Shown here: positions 1 to 6,771 of the stretch, one piece after another | Layout: each line of letters opens with the position of its first letter | Position numbering within the stretch: position 1 is the stretch's first letter | DNA from: CAZFAI01 sp964516555 | Lineage (GTDB): Bacteria > Patescibacteriota > Microgenomatia > UBA12405 | Direction: 5' to 3' | Assembly: GCA_964516555.1 (NCBI GenBank) | Contig: CAZFAI010000010.1 | Coordinates: 1 to 23,158, forward strand | Length of the DNA stretch: 23,158 nt | The notes under the pieces: generated by a model | What the model was told of the DNA's origin: nothing | The model's database searches: none | What the model saw: the letters and a program-made list of their open reading frames with translations, nothing else | Program-made: the position numbers and the translations under genes

Positions 1-50
1 CGACCTCACCCATGCGAAGGGTGCGCTCTAGCCAACTGAGCTAACGGCCC
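1..50 (-). tRNA. tRNA-Ala (anticodon CGC), 3' part outside the window
   Basis: Read on the minus strand from 50 down to 1, this is the 5' two-thirds of a tRNA: a 7-nt acceptor strand GGGCCGT, TA at positions 8-9, a D arm with GCTC paired to GAGC, and a 5-bp anticodon stem CACCC/GGGTG around the loop TTCGCAT. The anticodon is CGC (plus-strand bases 14-16), which reads the Ala codon GCG. The variable loop, T arm and 3' acceptor strand lie beyond the window. The first tRNA base directly follows the stop codon of pth, so the tRNA is probably cut out of the pth transcript by RNase P. Confidence 0.9.
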
Positions 51-581
51 TTAGATTAAGTTTTCCAACTCACTAATTACTTTGTCAATGGTGGAGTCTA
101 TTATAACTCTTTCTTCCGGCAGGAAGGGTAAAAGAACATACTTCTCAACGGGCGTCTGGTCCTGTGGGTGACCAATACCAACACGGAAACGATGAAATTG
201 TTGTGAGCTTAAGTGATCGATGACCGACTGAATGCCATTGTGGCCAGCCGGACCCCGATCAAATTGTAATTTATACTCCCCCACCCCCAAATCCAAATCA
301 TCGTGGATGACGTAAATATTTTCAGATGATATTTTGTAATAGTCTGAAATTGCCTTGATGGCCACGCCTGAATTATTCATGTAAACATGCGGGTAGCATA
401 GTAGAACTTTTTCGCCACTCCCCTGCCCTGTTGTTTGGGTAATGGCGGTATAGAGCTTGGGGTGGTCGTTAAAATTAATATTGAGTTTTGCGGCTAAATT
501 TTTGACAATTGTTTGGCCTAAGTTATGACGGGTGTTTTGGTATTGTTTATCAGGATTGCCCAATCCGGCTATTAGTTTCAT
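51..581 (-). CDS. pth: Peptidyl-tRNA hydrolase
   Basis: Pth releases peptidyl-tRNAs that drop off stalled ribosomes by cutting the ester bond between peptide and tRNA, in the cytoplasm. The 176-residue product is slightly shorter than the E. coli enzyme and carries all family landmarks: GLGNP near residues 6-10, the TRHN motif with the catalytic His at residue 19, YMNNSG with Asn69, HDDLDL with Asp94, GPAGHNG with His114, and RFRVGIGHP. The ATG is at the normal family start. No Shine-Dalgarno precedes it; a TAAAAT hexamer lies 5 bases upstream. The stop codon TAA abuts the tRNA-Ala gene with no spacer, so the two are probably co-transcribed. A 177-bp gap separates it from the upstream gene. 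Confidence 0.97.
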   Translation of the reverse strand: MKLIAGLGNPDKQYQNTRHNLGQTIVKNLAAKLNINFNDHPKLYTAITQTTGQGSGEKVLLCYPHVYMNNSGVAIKAISDYYKISSENIYVIHDDLDLGVGEYKLQFDRGPAGHNGIQSVIDHLSSQQFHRFRVGIGHPQDQTPVEKYVLLPFLPEERVIIDSTIDKVISELENLI

Positions 582-586
582 GGCTT

Positions 587-592
587 ATTTTA
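587..592 (-). promoter_or_regulatory. Candidate -10 hexamer for pth (leaderless position)
   Basis: On the minus strand, TAAAAT (5 of 6 matches to TATAAT) ends 5 bases before the pth ATG, with CTG just before it. No good -35 is visible. It is listed because the spacing matches the leaderless pattern of other first genes here, but the region is AT-rich and a chance match is possible. Confidence 0.3.
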
Positions 593-758
593 CAGTTTGG
601 TTGTTAATAAAGAAACTGATATATAAAGATTTAAATAAGAATATAAAGTTGCCTATTGATACATAATGATATACATTATTCCTAAGGTTTGGGAAAATCA
701 GAAAACAGATGGTGTTTAGCAGTCTACGCATATGATTGCTAATGTGTAACAGATGTGT

Positions 759-1184
759 TTATTTTTGGGTTTCATAAAACTGTGACATGGAGAAAAAAAG
801 CGGTTCAATATGGAGAAACAACAACCGGTCAGAACAGTCTTTGAGAATATTTTCTTCTGATTGTGGGATTACTGGGGTGGCAATAATTATTTGACAAGAT
901 GGAAAAGTTTTGTGGATCAGGTCAGTGAATTCATTGTATTCCTGTCCCCTAGTGTCACCGTTGTCGATGATTAAAAAATATCGAATGTCAGCAGTAGATT
1001 TTTTAGAAAAAATTTGAGGAAGATAATGTGATTGGAGTTTTAGGTGGTTTGTTATTGTCTTACAGAAATTTTTGGAATCAGGATTGATATAGCCCAATAT
1101 AGAATTCTCCTTGGTCAAACTTAATTCGTCTTTTATCTTGTCTGCAATAAGTCGAGCGGTTTCGTTTTGATCTTTAAATATCAT
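759..1184 (-). CDS. Degenerate phosphoribosyltransferase-fold protein
   Basis: The 141-residue product resembles short type I phosphoribosyltransferase-like proteins. The N-terminus (MIFKDQNETARLIADKI) matches the usual opening F.dR.eAg.lLa..L. Residues 70-81 (FLIIDNGDTRGQ) sit where the PRPP loop (typically VDDGIATG) belongs. The C-terminal half (IIIATPVIPQSEENI, then LLFLHIEPLFFSMSQFY) matches the last strand region V.VPVaP.e....D......P..F..vg.FY. The PRPP loop is altered (DNGDTRG) and the usual N-terminal PRGG segment is missing (ILGYINPDS instead), so catalysis is doubtful. It may be regulatory or bind a nucleotide. It starts 3 bases after the ligA stop and is presumably in the same operon. 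No Shine-Dalgarno is visible. The fold is an inference from sequence pattern alone. Confidence 0.5.
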   Translation of the reverse strand: MIFKDQNETARLIADKIKDELSLTKENSILGYINPDSKNFCKTITNHLKLQSHYLPQIFSKKSTADIRYFLIIDNGDTRGQEYNEFTDLIHKTFPSCQIIIATPVIPQSEENILKDCSDRLLFLHIEPLFFSMSQFYETQK

Positions 1185-1187
1185 ATT

Positions 1188-3116
1188 TTATTGTGACATT
1201 AAGTTATTAAGTTGTTCTTCGTTGATAACCGGGATACTGAGTTTTTGGGCGGTTTGGAATTTACTGGAGTTGGAATCATTACTGTTGGCGACAAGATAGT
1301 CTGTGGATGAAGAAACGGAGGATGATACCTTACCGCCGCGGTTTTCGATGTCGTTTTGGATGTCCTTTCGGGGACGGGAGAGGCTGCCGGTGATAACAAA
1401 AGTTTTTCCACTTAGGATGTTTTGTTTTGGTTCTACTTTTAGTTGTACTTTGGCAAGCAAGGAGAGGATAACTTCACGCCGGGTGTTGATTCCCTCGGCA
1501 ATTTTTTGAGCCAGGGTTGATTTAATTCCGGGAAGCGATTCCAGATCGGAAACTGTTAAGTTTAGTATCTTTTGGGGTGTGTCGAAGCCGGAAGATATTA
1601 ACTGTTGGATTCTTTGAGAACTAAAGTTGGGTATGGCAGCGGCATCCAGGATTTGTTTTAAGGTAAGTTGTTTTTTGGCCTGGATTTCCCGGACTATGTT
1701 GGAGCCGGATTTTTCCCCTAAACCCTCAAGTCCGACAAAATCTTCGACTTTTAAATTGTAAAAATCGCCGGGTAGCCGGACTTTACCGATTTCGTAGAGT
1801 TTTTGGATGGTTTTTCCCGAAATATTTTTGATATCGAGTGTTTTTAAAAAAAGATTGAGACTACCAAGAATTTGAGCCGGGCAATTAGACATATTGGGAC
1901 AAGAAATGTTTTTGTCACTAATTTGGAGAGGTGTTTTGCAGGAAGGACAGTTTTTTGGTGGCAGCGCGTGGTTTGGAGTCAGTTTATTGATAACTTTTTC
2001 GACGTAAGGGATCACATCTCCCCGACGGCTGACCTCGACGATATCGCCAATATTGATGTTCTTTTGTTTGACAAGGTCGTAGTTAGCAAGAGAGGCGTAA
2101 GTAATGGTGGCACCGGAAATTATAACCGGTTCAACTTTGGCTACCGGAGTAACGGAGCCCATGGGGCCGGTTTGCCAGATAATATTTAAAATCCGGGTTT
2201 GATCGGTGTTGGGTGGGAATTTGTAGGCAACCTGTCCTTTGGGACGGTTGTTGTGAAAGCCTAGATCCTGCTGAAGTTGGAGGTCGTTAATTTTTACTAC
2301 TAAACCATCGATTTCGAATGGGTAGTTTAGTCTTTTTTGATCCATGAATTCAGAAAATATCTTTTCGACTCTTGGTAAATTCGGGCAGAAATTATTTTCG
2401 ACAGTAACTATCCCCAACTTATTTAGATATTCCATTTTTTCTTTTTCCGTACCGAGTCCATTGTCAAAACTTGTTAAATCAACTGCCATAAGAGTGCAAA
2501 GTTGACTATATTTACTGTCAAGCCGTTGGGAAATCCCGGAAGCTGCGTTGCGCGGATTGCTGTAATTTTCATCTGAGAGCTCATTTAATTTGGCAAAATC
2601 ACGGAAAGTAACTAGTAGTTCGCAGCGGACAGAACCGGTAAACTCCTGATTTAGTTTGGAGCGAAAATTTTTCATCTTAACAACATTTTGAGTGATGACA
2701 TCGCCGATTTTCCCATCCCCACGGGTGATAGCATCGACTACCCTACCCTGTTGATATTCGATTTCAAGAGAAATGCCGTCGCATTTTGGTTGGACTAAAA
2801 AATCGGTTTGTGGAGGGATGTTTTTAAGTCGAAAATAGCGTTGCAAGTCAGAAAAATTGCTGACTTTGTTTTGAGAACCCATGGGCATGAGATGTCTCTT
2901 TTTGGTGAAGCCGGTGTCAAAATTGGGTGTACCGACTTTGGAAAAAATCCGGTGATGAGGGTTTTTTTGCCGCAAAACCTCTTCAAGGGTGTCGTAGGTG
3001 TGATCATCCATGATAGGTTTGCTGCTGGTGTAGTAGGCTTTTTTGGCTTCGATTAGGATTTCACCCAGTTCTTCAGTTGAGATTTTTCTCAGATCAATGT
3101 CTTTGAGGGTAATCAT
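1188..3116 (-). CDS. ligA: NAD-dependent DNA ligase LigA
   Basis: LigA seals nicks in duplex DNA during replication and repair using NAD+. The 642 residues (E. coli 671) show the full domain order: domain Ia for NMN (about 1-60, with the D38/Y41/D42 pattern), the adenylation domain with nucleophile K111 in KCDG, TRGDG at 131-135, RCE at 164-166, NPRNAAS at 187-193 and EIDGLVVK at 268-275, then the OB fold (about 300-375), a four-Cys zinc finger (C390, C393, C406, C412), helix-hairpin-helix repeats (about 430-560) and a C-terminal BRCT domain (about 567-642). Two residues equivalent to essential E. coli positions differ: Q109 for Glu113 and Q197 for Arg208. The OB motif VGRTG reads TGPMG. The gene follows fic by 11 bases and precedes the phosphoribosyltransferase-like gene by 3. 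Confidence 0.97.
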   Translation of the reverse strand: MITLKDIDLRKISTEELGEILIEAKKAYYTSSKPIMDDHTYDTLEEVLRQKNPHHRIFSKVGTPNFDTGFTKKRHLMPMGSQNKVSNFSDLQRYFRLKNIPPQTDFLVQPKCDGISLEIEYQQGRVVDAITRGDGKIGDVITQNVVKMKNFRSKLNQEFTGSVRCELLVTFRDFAKLNELSDENYSNPRNAASGISQRLDSKYSQLCTLMAVDLTSFDNGLGTEKEKMEYLNKLGIVTVENNFCPNLPRVEKIFSEFMDQKRLNYPFEIDGLVVKINDLQLQQDLGFHNNRPKGQVAYKFPPNTDQTRILNIIWQTGPMGSVTPVAKVEPVIISGATITYASLANYDLVKQKNINIGDIVEVSRRGDVIPYVEKVINKLTPNHALPPKNCPSCKTPLQISDKNISCPNMSNCPAQILGSLNLFLKTLDIKNISGKTIQKLYEIGKVRLPGDFYNLKVEDFVGLEGLGEKSGSNIVREIQAKKQLTLKQILDAAAIPNFSSQRIQQLISSGFDTPQKILNLTVSDLESLPGIKSTLAQKIAEGINTRREVILSLLAKVQLKVEPKQNILSGKTFVITGSLSRPRKDIQNDIENRGGKVSSSVSSSTDYLVANSNDSNSSKFQTAQKLSIPVINEEQLNNLMSQ

Positions 3117-3127
3117 GATTTATTTTA

Positions 3128-4261
3128 CTAGACGTTGGCAAGACAGTAGTAGGCACCTTTGGTAGAACCCCGTTTTTCTACAACTTTGTCGTCTATAAGT
3201 TTTTTGAGGTCACGCCAGATGGTATCGTCTGAGACCATGGGTAGCAATTGCTGGGCATCGGGCATGCGGAGTCCGCCGAATTGTTGCATATATTCGACTA
3301 ATTTTATTTGACGTTCGGAAAGATGGACCTGTTTGCCACCGAGTTTTTGTTTGAATTTAATGTCTCTGGAGAGCGATTGGACCTTTTCCTTGACACGGCT
3401 GAGTTCAATTGCCAGGGCTTCAGTAAAATAGGCAATCCAGGCTGTAAGATCGCGCTTAAAGATCTCTGAGGAGTGGTTGTGCGTTTGCTGAATTGTGTTG
3501 TAATAAGTTTCGGCGTTACGGTCAAAGTATTCTTCCAGGGAAAAAAGCCGGCGGATGTCGTAGCCCTCAACATAAAGCGGTAAGAGGGCAAACGCCCGGC
3601 TGACGCGGCCATTGCCTTCGATAAAGGGGTGGATGGCAACCATGACATATTGAGCGATAGCTGACCTGATCGATGGGTGGATTTCCCGGGATGAAGGATG
3701 GTTTAACCAATCCAAAAAATCAACGGTTAAATATGGTACTTCGATGGCTGGTGGCGGACGATGGGCAATTTCACCGGTACGGGTATTTTTTAGAACAACT
3801 TGTTGATGGCGGTATTTGCCAACCTCGGATTCGGGGATAATTTTGGTAGTGGTTAATTCATGGATTCTTTTGATAATAGTTTCACTGTAGAAAAAGGGAC
3901 GTTTTTCATCTTCTTTGGTATGAGGAACAGCTTTTTCTTCGGGGAGAGGCATGGCGGCATCATAAAGAGACCAGAGTTCTTCCAGGTAACTCATAACATT
4001 TCGGTAGTTTATGACTTCCTGTATATCCCTTTCAGTGGCGGTAATTTTTTGACCTTCGACTAGCTTGGCAACTTCCTGAATAGTCAAGTCGTTACCTTCG
4101 ATCCGGGTGCCAAAGTGGACGGTTCTAACCATGGCTTCCTGTTGAAATTGTTTTTCGTAGGCAGGTATCAGAGGCGCTTCATCAATAATTGCTTTAGCCC
4201 TTTCAATGGTGGCAATGTTTTTTAGAATTTGATTATTGATGGTAAACAAAGGCGAAAACAT
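3128..4261 (-). CDS. Fic-family protein with C-terminal winged helix
   Basis: Fic enzymes usually transfer AMP from ATP to a hydroxyl side chain of a target protein. The 377-residue product has the N-terminal Fic_N region, the core motif HPFIEGNGRVSR at 211-222 (HPFx[D/E]GNGRxxR, with catalytic His211), and a C-terminal winged-helix-like domain from about 312. The core is intact, so activity is likely. The inhibitory helix of class II Fic proteins has the motif (S/T)xxxE(G/N); here the glutamate side is kept (IEGN, Glu55), but the first position is Gly51. The target is unknown. The gene has its own extended -10 promoter 8 bases before the ATG and lies 11 bases upstream of ligA, which it probably co-transcribes. 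Confidence 0.93.
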   Translation of the reverse strand: MFSPLFTINNQILKNIATIERAKAIIDEAPLIPAYEKQFQQEAMVRTVHFGTRIEGNDLTIQEVAKLVEGQKITATERDIQEVINYRNVMSYLEELWSLYDAAMPLPEEKAVPHTKEDEKRPFFYSETIIKRIHELTTTKIIPESEVGKYRHQQVVLKNTRTGEIAHRPPPAIEVPYLTVDFLDWLNHPSSREIHPSIRSAIAQYVMVAIHPFIEGNGRVSRAFALLPLYVEGYDIRRLFSLEEYFDRNAETYYNTIQQTHNHSSEIFKRDLTAWIAYFTEALAIELSRVKEKVQSLSRDIKFKQKLGGKQVHLSERQIKLVEYMQQFGGLRMPDAQQLLPMVSDDTIWRDLKKLIDDKVVEKRGSTKGAYYCLANV

Positions 4262-4269
4262 TTGAGTTG

Positions 4270-4278
4270 ATTATAGCA
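4270..4278 (-). promoter_or_regulatory. Extended -10 promoter of the fic gene (predicts leaderless mRNA)
   Basis: The minus strand reads TGCTATAAT, a perfect extended -10 element, ending 8 bases before the fic ATG at 4261. No matching -35 is present (CCCTCA at 17-bp spacing), which is normal for extended -10 promoters. A start 7 bases downstream of the hexamer leaves an untranslated leader of only 0-2 bases. Confidence 0.7.
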
Positions 4279-4343
4279 TTTTTTTTAAAGTGTGAGGGGA
4301 AAATGCGGTTATTGGAAAATTACAATTACTTCTTAATAATACC

Positions 4344-4991
4344 TTAGTAAAGGAAATAATAGTCAAGGGCTGATTTGGGATCGACATTGTGCTTGATCAT
4401 GGAGATGGTTTTTATTATCTTGTTGATGTTTTGGGAGTTTTGGAGGGTAGGGTTTTTTATTAAGAGTTGTTTTTGCAAAAGCAATTGGTCTTCCAAAATA
4501 TTTAAAACCATATTTTTGTTTTGAGTGATTTGTTCTGATTTCAATAAATCCGTTTTTGGGTTCCCTGTAATAAGAAGCAAATTTTCTGAAGGTGCAGAAA
4601 CTTGTTGTTGAACCTTAACTATTTTTACCCGAGAGATAATAGTGGCAAGCAGGGAGGATAAGTTTGGTGCTGTCAGGATAAAATAATTGTCGGGACCCGG
4701 TTCCTCTAGAGTTTTGAGGAGGGCGTTTTGAGACTCGGTATTTAGATTTTGGGCTTGATGGATAAGTATAATTTTGTTGTGATGGGTTAGGGGTTTTTGT
4801 GACAAAAAGTTCTTGATTTTTCGGACGACGTCAATTCCCCACCCTGAAGATTGGCCGATGGTTAATATGTCGGGGTTGTTGTCTGAGGGCAAATTATTTA
4901 GAGGACGGCAGAGGTTGGAGATTTCGTCTTCTGTCTTCTTTTGGTTATTTGAAATTATTAGTGTGGCTGGAAATTGATCGGTTGTTGTCAA
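4344..4991 (-). CDS. Shortened DNA polymerase III delta-prime-like AAA+ subunit
   Basis: This resembles the delta-prime clamp-loader subunit, which helps load the sliding clamp. From the chosen TTG start the product has 215 residues, against about 330 in usual HolB. The clearest segments are KIILIHQAQNLN (73-84), SQNALLKTLEEPGPDNYFIL (87-106, highly typical), and SLLATIISRVKI, which stands for the SRC motif but has Val122 instead of Cys. The P-loop position reads ISNNQKK, so no Walker A is present, and no zinc-binding cysteines are seen. Most of the C-terminal collar domain is absent. No ATG fits: the frame opens at a TTG at 5078, inside pilB, or at the TTG at 4991, which keeps the first beta strand (ATLIIS). 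The gene diverges from pilB, with only 31 bases between the two starts. Confidence 0.75.
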   Translation of the reverse strand: MTTTDQFPATLIISNNQKKTEDEISNLCRPLNNLPSDNNPDILTIGQSSGWGIDVVRKIKNFLSQKPLTHHNKIILIHQAQNLNTESQNALLKTLEEPGPDNYFILTAPNLSSLLATIISRVKIVKVQQQVSAPSENLLLITGNPKTDLLKSEQITQNKNMVLNILEDQLLLQKQLLIKNPTLQNSQNINKIIKTISMIKHNVDPKSALDYYFLY

Positions 4992-5013
4992 GGTTGTGAG
5001 AAAACTGTAATAT
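4985..5013 (+). promoter_or_regulatory. Sigma70-type promoter of pilB (predicts leaderless mRNA)
   Basis: TTGTCA (4985-4990), a 17-bp spacer and TAATAT (5008-5013) form a good sigma70 promoter. The hexamer ends 9 bases before the pilB ATG at 5023, so the leader would be about 2-3 bases. The -35 overlaps the TTG start proposed for the divergent delta-prime-like gene. The -10 region is nearly symmetric (TAATA...TATTA), and a possible minus-strand hexamer TATTAC overlaps it at 5007-5012. Confidence 0.75.
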
Positions 5014-5022
5014 GTTGTTATT

Positions 5023-6762
5023 ATGAATGATACTGCCCAAAAAAGGTATAAGAACCTTACGGAGGTGTTGACGGCCAAAAGCCTGATTGATGAGGAAAAA
5101 GCAAAGGAAATTCAATTGAGGCAGTTGAAAACCGGTGAGGCTGAAGAAGAAATTATCAAATCTCTGAGATTGGTGAGCGATACTGAATTTGTTCAGGCAA
5201 AGGCAGATTTTTTGAGAATTCCTTATGTTGATTTAGATGCAATTGGTTTTTCGCCGGAAGCACTGTCGCTGGTACCCGAGGGTGTTGCAAAAAAATATAA
5301 AGTATTTCCCTATAAACTTGACACCAAGACCAAGACAATATCGGTAGCAATGGCAAATCCGTTAGATTTGGAGACGATTGATTTTATTGAGAAAAAGACG
5401 GGTTTTAGGGTGATTTCGTCAATATCAACCGAAAAACAGATCGGATCGTTTACCAGGGAGAAGTATGAAAGGGAAAAAGGTATTACTTCTGAGGTGTCCA
5501 GGGCTTTGGATGAACAGGAAAAGGAAAGAGGGATTATTGAAGAAACCCAAAAAAAGGTGTCGTCAGAGGCACCGGTGGCCAAAATTGTGGAAACTGTTTT
5601 GGAGTATGCAGTCAAGGCACGGGCTTCCGATATTCATATTGAGCCCCAAGAGGATAATGTCAGGGTTAGATACAGAATCGATGGTATTTTAACTGAAAAA
5701 TATTTACTGCCGAGAAATGTTCAGGAGGCGGTGGTGTCGAGAATAAAAATATTGTCTGATTTAAAGATTGACGAAAAAAGGGTCCCTCAGGACGGAAGGT
5801 TTTTCTTTTCCTGGGATGGGAATGATGTAGATTTGCGGGTATCAACCTTGCCAGCAACATATGGAGAGAAAGTGGTGATGAGATTGTTGAAAAAATCCCA
5901 AAAAGTGCCAACGTTACCTGAGTTGGGTTTGAGAGGCTTGGCTTTGAAAAATTTATCTCAGAGTATTTTGAGACCGCATGGAATTATTATTGTTTGCGGA
6001 CCTACTGGTTCCGGAAAAACTACAACTTTATATTCTATTTTAGACATAGTGTCGACCGTAAAGGTAAATGTTGTAACCATTGAGGACCCGGTCGAATATC
6101 AAATGAAAGGAGTTAATCAGGTTCAGGTGAATGTTCAAGCCGGATTGTCATTTGCTTCAGCGTTGAGATCGTTTTTGAGACAGGATCCTGATGTTATTAT
6201 GGTCGGCGAAATTAGAGACACAGAGACCGCTGAGTTGGCTGTAAATGCTGCTCTAACAGGCCATTTGGTGTTTTCAACTTTGCATACTAACGATGCCGCC
6301 GGAGTACCGCCCAGACTATTAGATATGGGTGTGGAACCATTTTTATTGGTGTCCTCACTGAACTGTGTGGTTGGCCAGAGAGTACTAAGAAGAGTTTGCC
6401 AGAATTGTGTGGCTCAGGAAGAAATATCAAAGGACCAGGAGGAAGAATTTAAAAAAACACTTGGGCCGGTTTATAACATGATTGAAGATAAGTGGAAGAA
6501 GGATGGCAAAAAACTAACTATGCCTAAGGTGGTGGGTTGCGATAAGTGCAATAACACCGGTTATTTTGGAAGAGTGGCTATTTATGAGGTAATGCCAGTT
6601 ACAGAGAAGATTAGCAAGTTGATAATCGAAAAGGCGGCAGCATCAGATGTTCAGAGATTGGCCATGGAAGAAGGAATGATGACTATGAAACAAGATGGAT
6701 ACGTTAAAGTATTAGAAGGTGTTACGACCATGGAGGAGGTCGTAAGGGTGGCGCAATATTAA
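5023..6762 (+). CDS. pilB: Type IV pilus extension ATPase PilB
   Basis: PilB is the cytoplasmic hexameric ATPase that drives pilus assembly through PilC. The 579 residues include the GspE/PilB N-terminal domain (about 50-150), then the ATPase core: ARASDIHIEP at 199-208, Walker A GPTGSGKT at 326-333, the Asp box TIEDPVEY at 352-359, Walker B VIMVGEIRD at 391-399 and the His box TGHLVFSTLHTND at 412-424. Two CxxC pairs (C459/C462 and C506/C509) form the zinc site typical of GspE/PilB extension ATPases. Length and motifs are those of a complete enzyme. It opens the pilus locus, with pilT 9 bases downstream. It has its own promoter and no Shine-Dalgarno, so translation probably starts on a leaderless message. 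Confidence 0.97.
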   Translation: MNDTAQKRYKNLTEVLTAKSLIDEEKAKEIQLRQLKTGEAEEEIIKSLRLVSDTEFVQAKADFLRIPYVDLDAIGFSPEALSLVPEGVAKKYKVFPYKLDTKTKTISVAMANPLDLETIDFIEKKTGFRVISSISTEKQIGSFTREKYEREKGITSEVSRALDEQEKERGIIEETQKKVSSEAPVAKIVETVLEYAVKARASDIHIEPQEDNVRVRYRIDGILTEKYLLPRNVQEAVVSRIKILSDLKIDEKRVPQDGRFFFSWDGNDVDLRVSTLPATYGEKVVMRLLKKSQKVPTLPELGLRGLALKNLSQSILRPHGIIIVCGPTGSGKTTTLYSILDIVSTVKVNVVTIEDPVEYQMKGVNQVQVNVQAGLSFASALRSFLRQDPDVIMVGEIRDTETAELAVNAALTGHLVFSTLHTNDAAGVPPRLLDMGVEPFLLVSSLNCVVGQRVLRRVCQNCVAQEEISKDQEEEFKKTLGPVYNMIEDKWKKDGKKLTMPKVVGCDKCNNTGYFGRVAIYEVMPVTEKISKLIIEKAAASDVQRLAMEEGMMTMKQDGYVKVLEGVTTMEEVVRVAQY

Positions 6763-6771
6763 AAAAATAAT

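Noticed and set aside
663..679. Inverted repeat ATAATG-5-CATTAT upstream of pth as an operator
   Set aside because: Short, fully AT-rich arms in an AT-rich gap are expected by chance, and no regulator is nearby.
716..742. Hairpin TTAGCA/TGCTAA after the phosphoribosyltransferase-like gene as a terminator
   Set aside because: The stem is 6 bp with a 15-base loop and no clean U tract, so it is too weak to call.
4992..5078. TTG start extending the delta-prime-like protein by 29 residues
   Set aside because: It would overlap the pilB start and add a hydrophobic segment foreign to the family. The TTG at 4991 already keeps the first beta strand.
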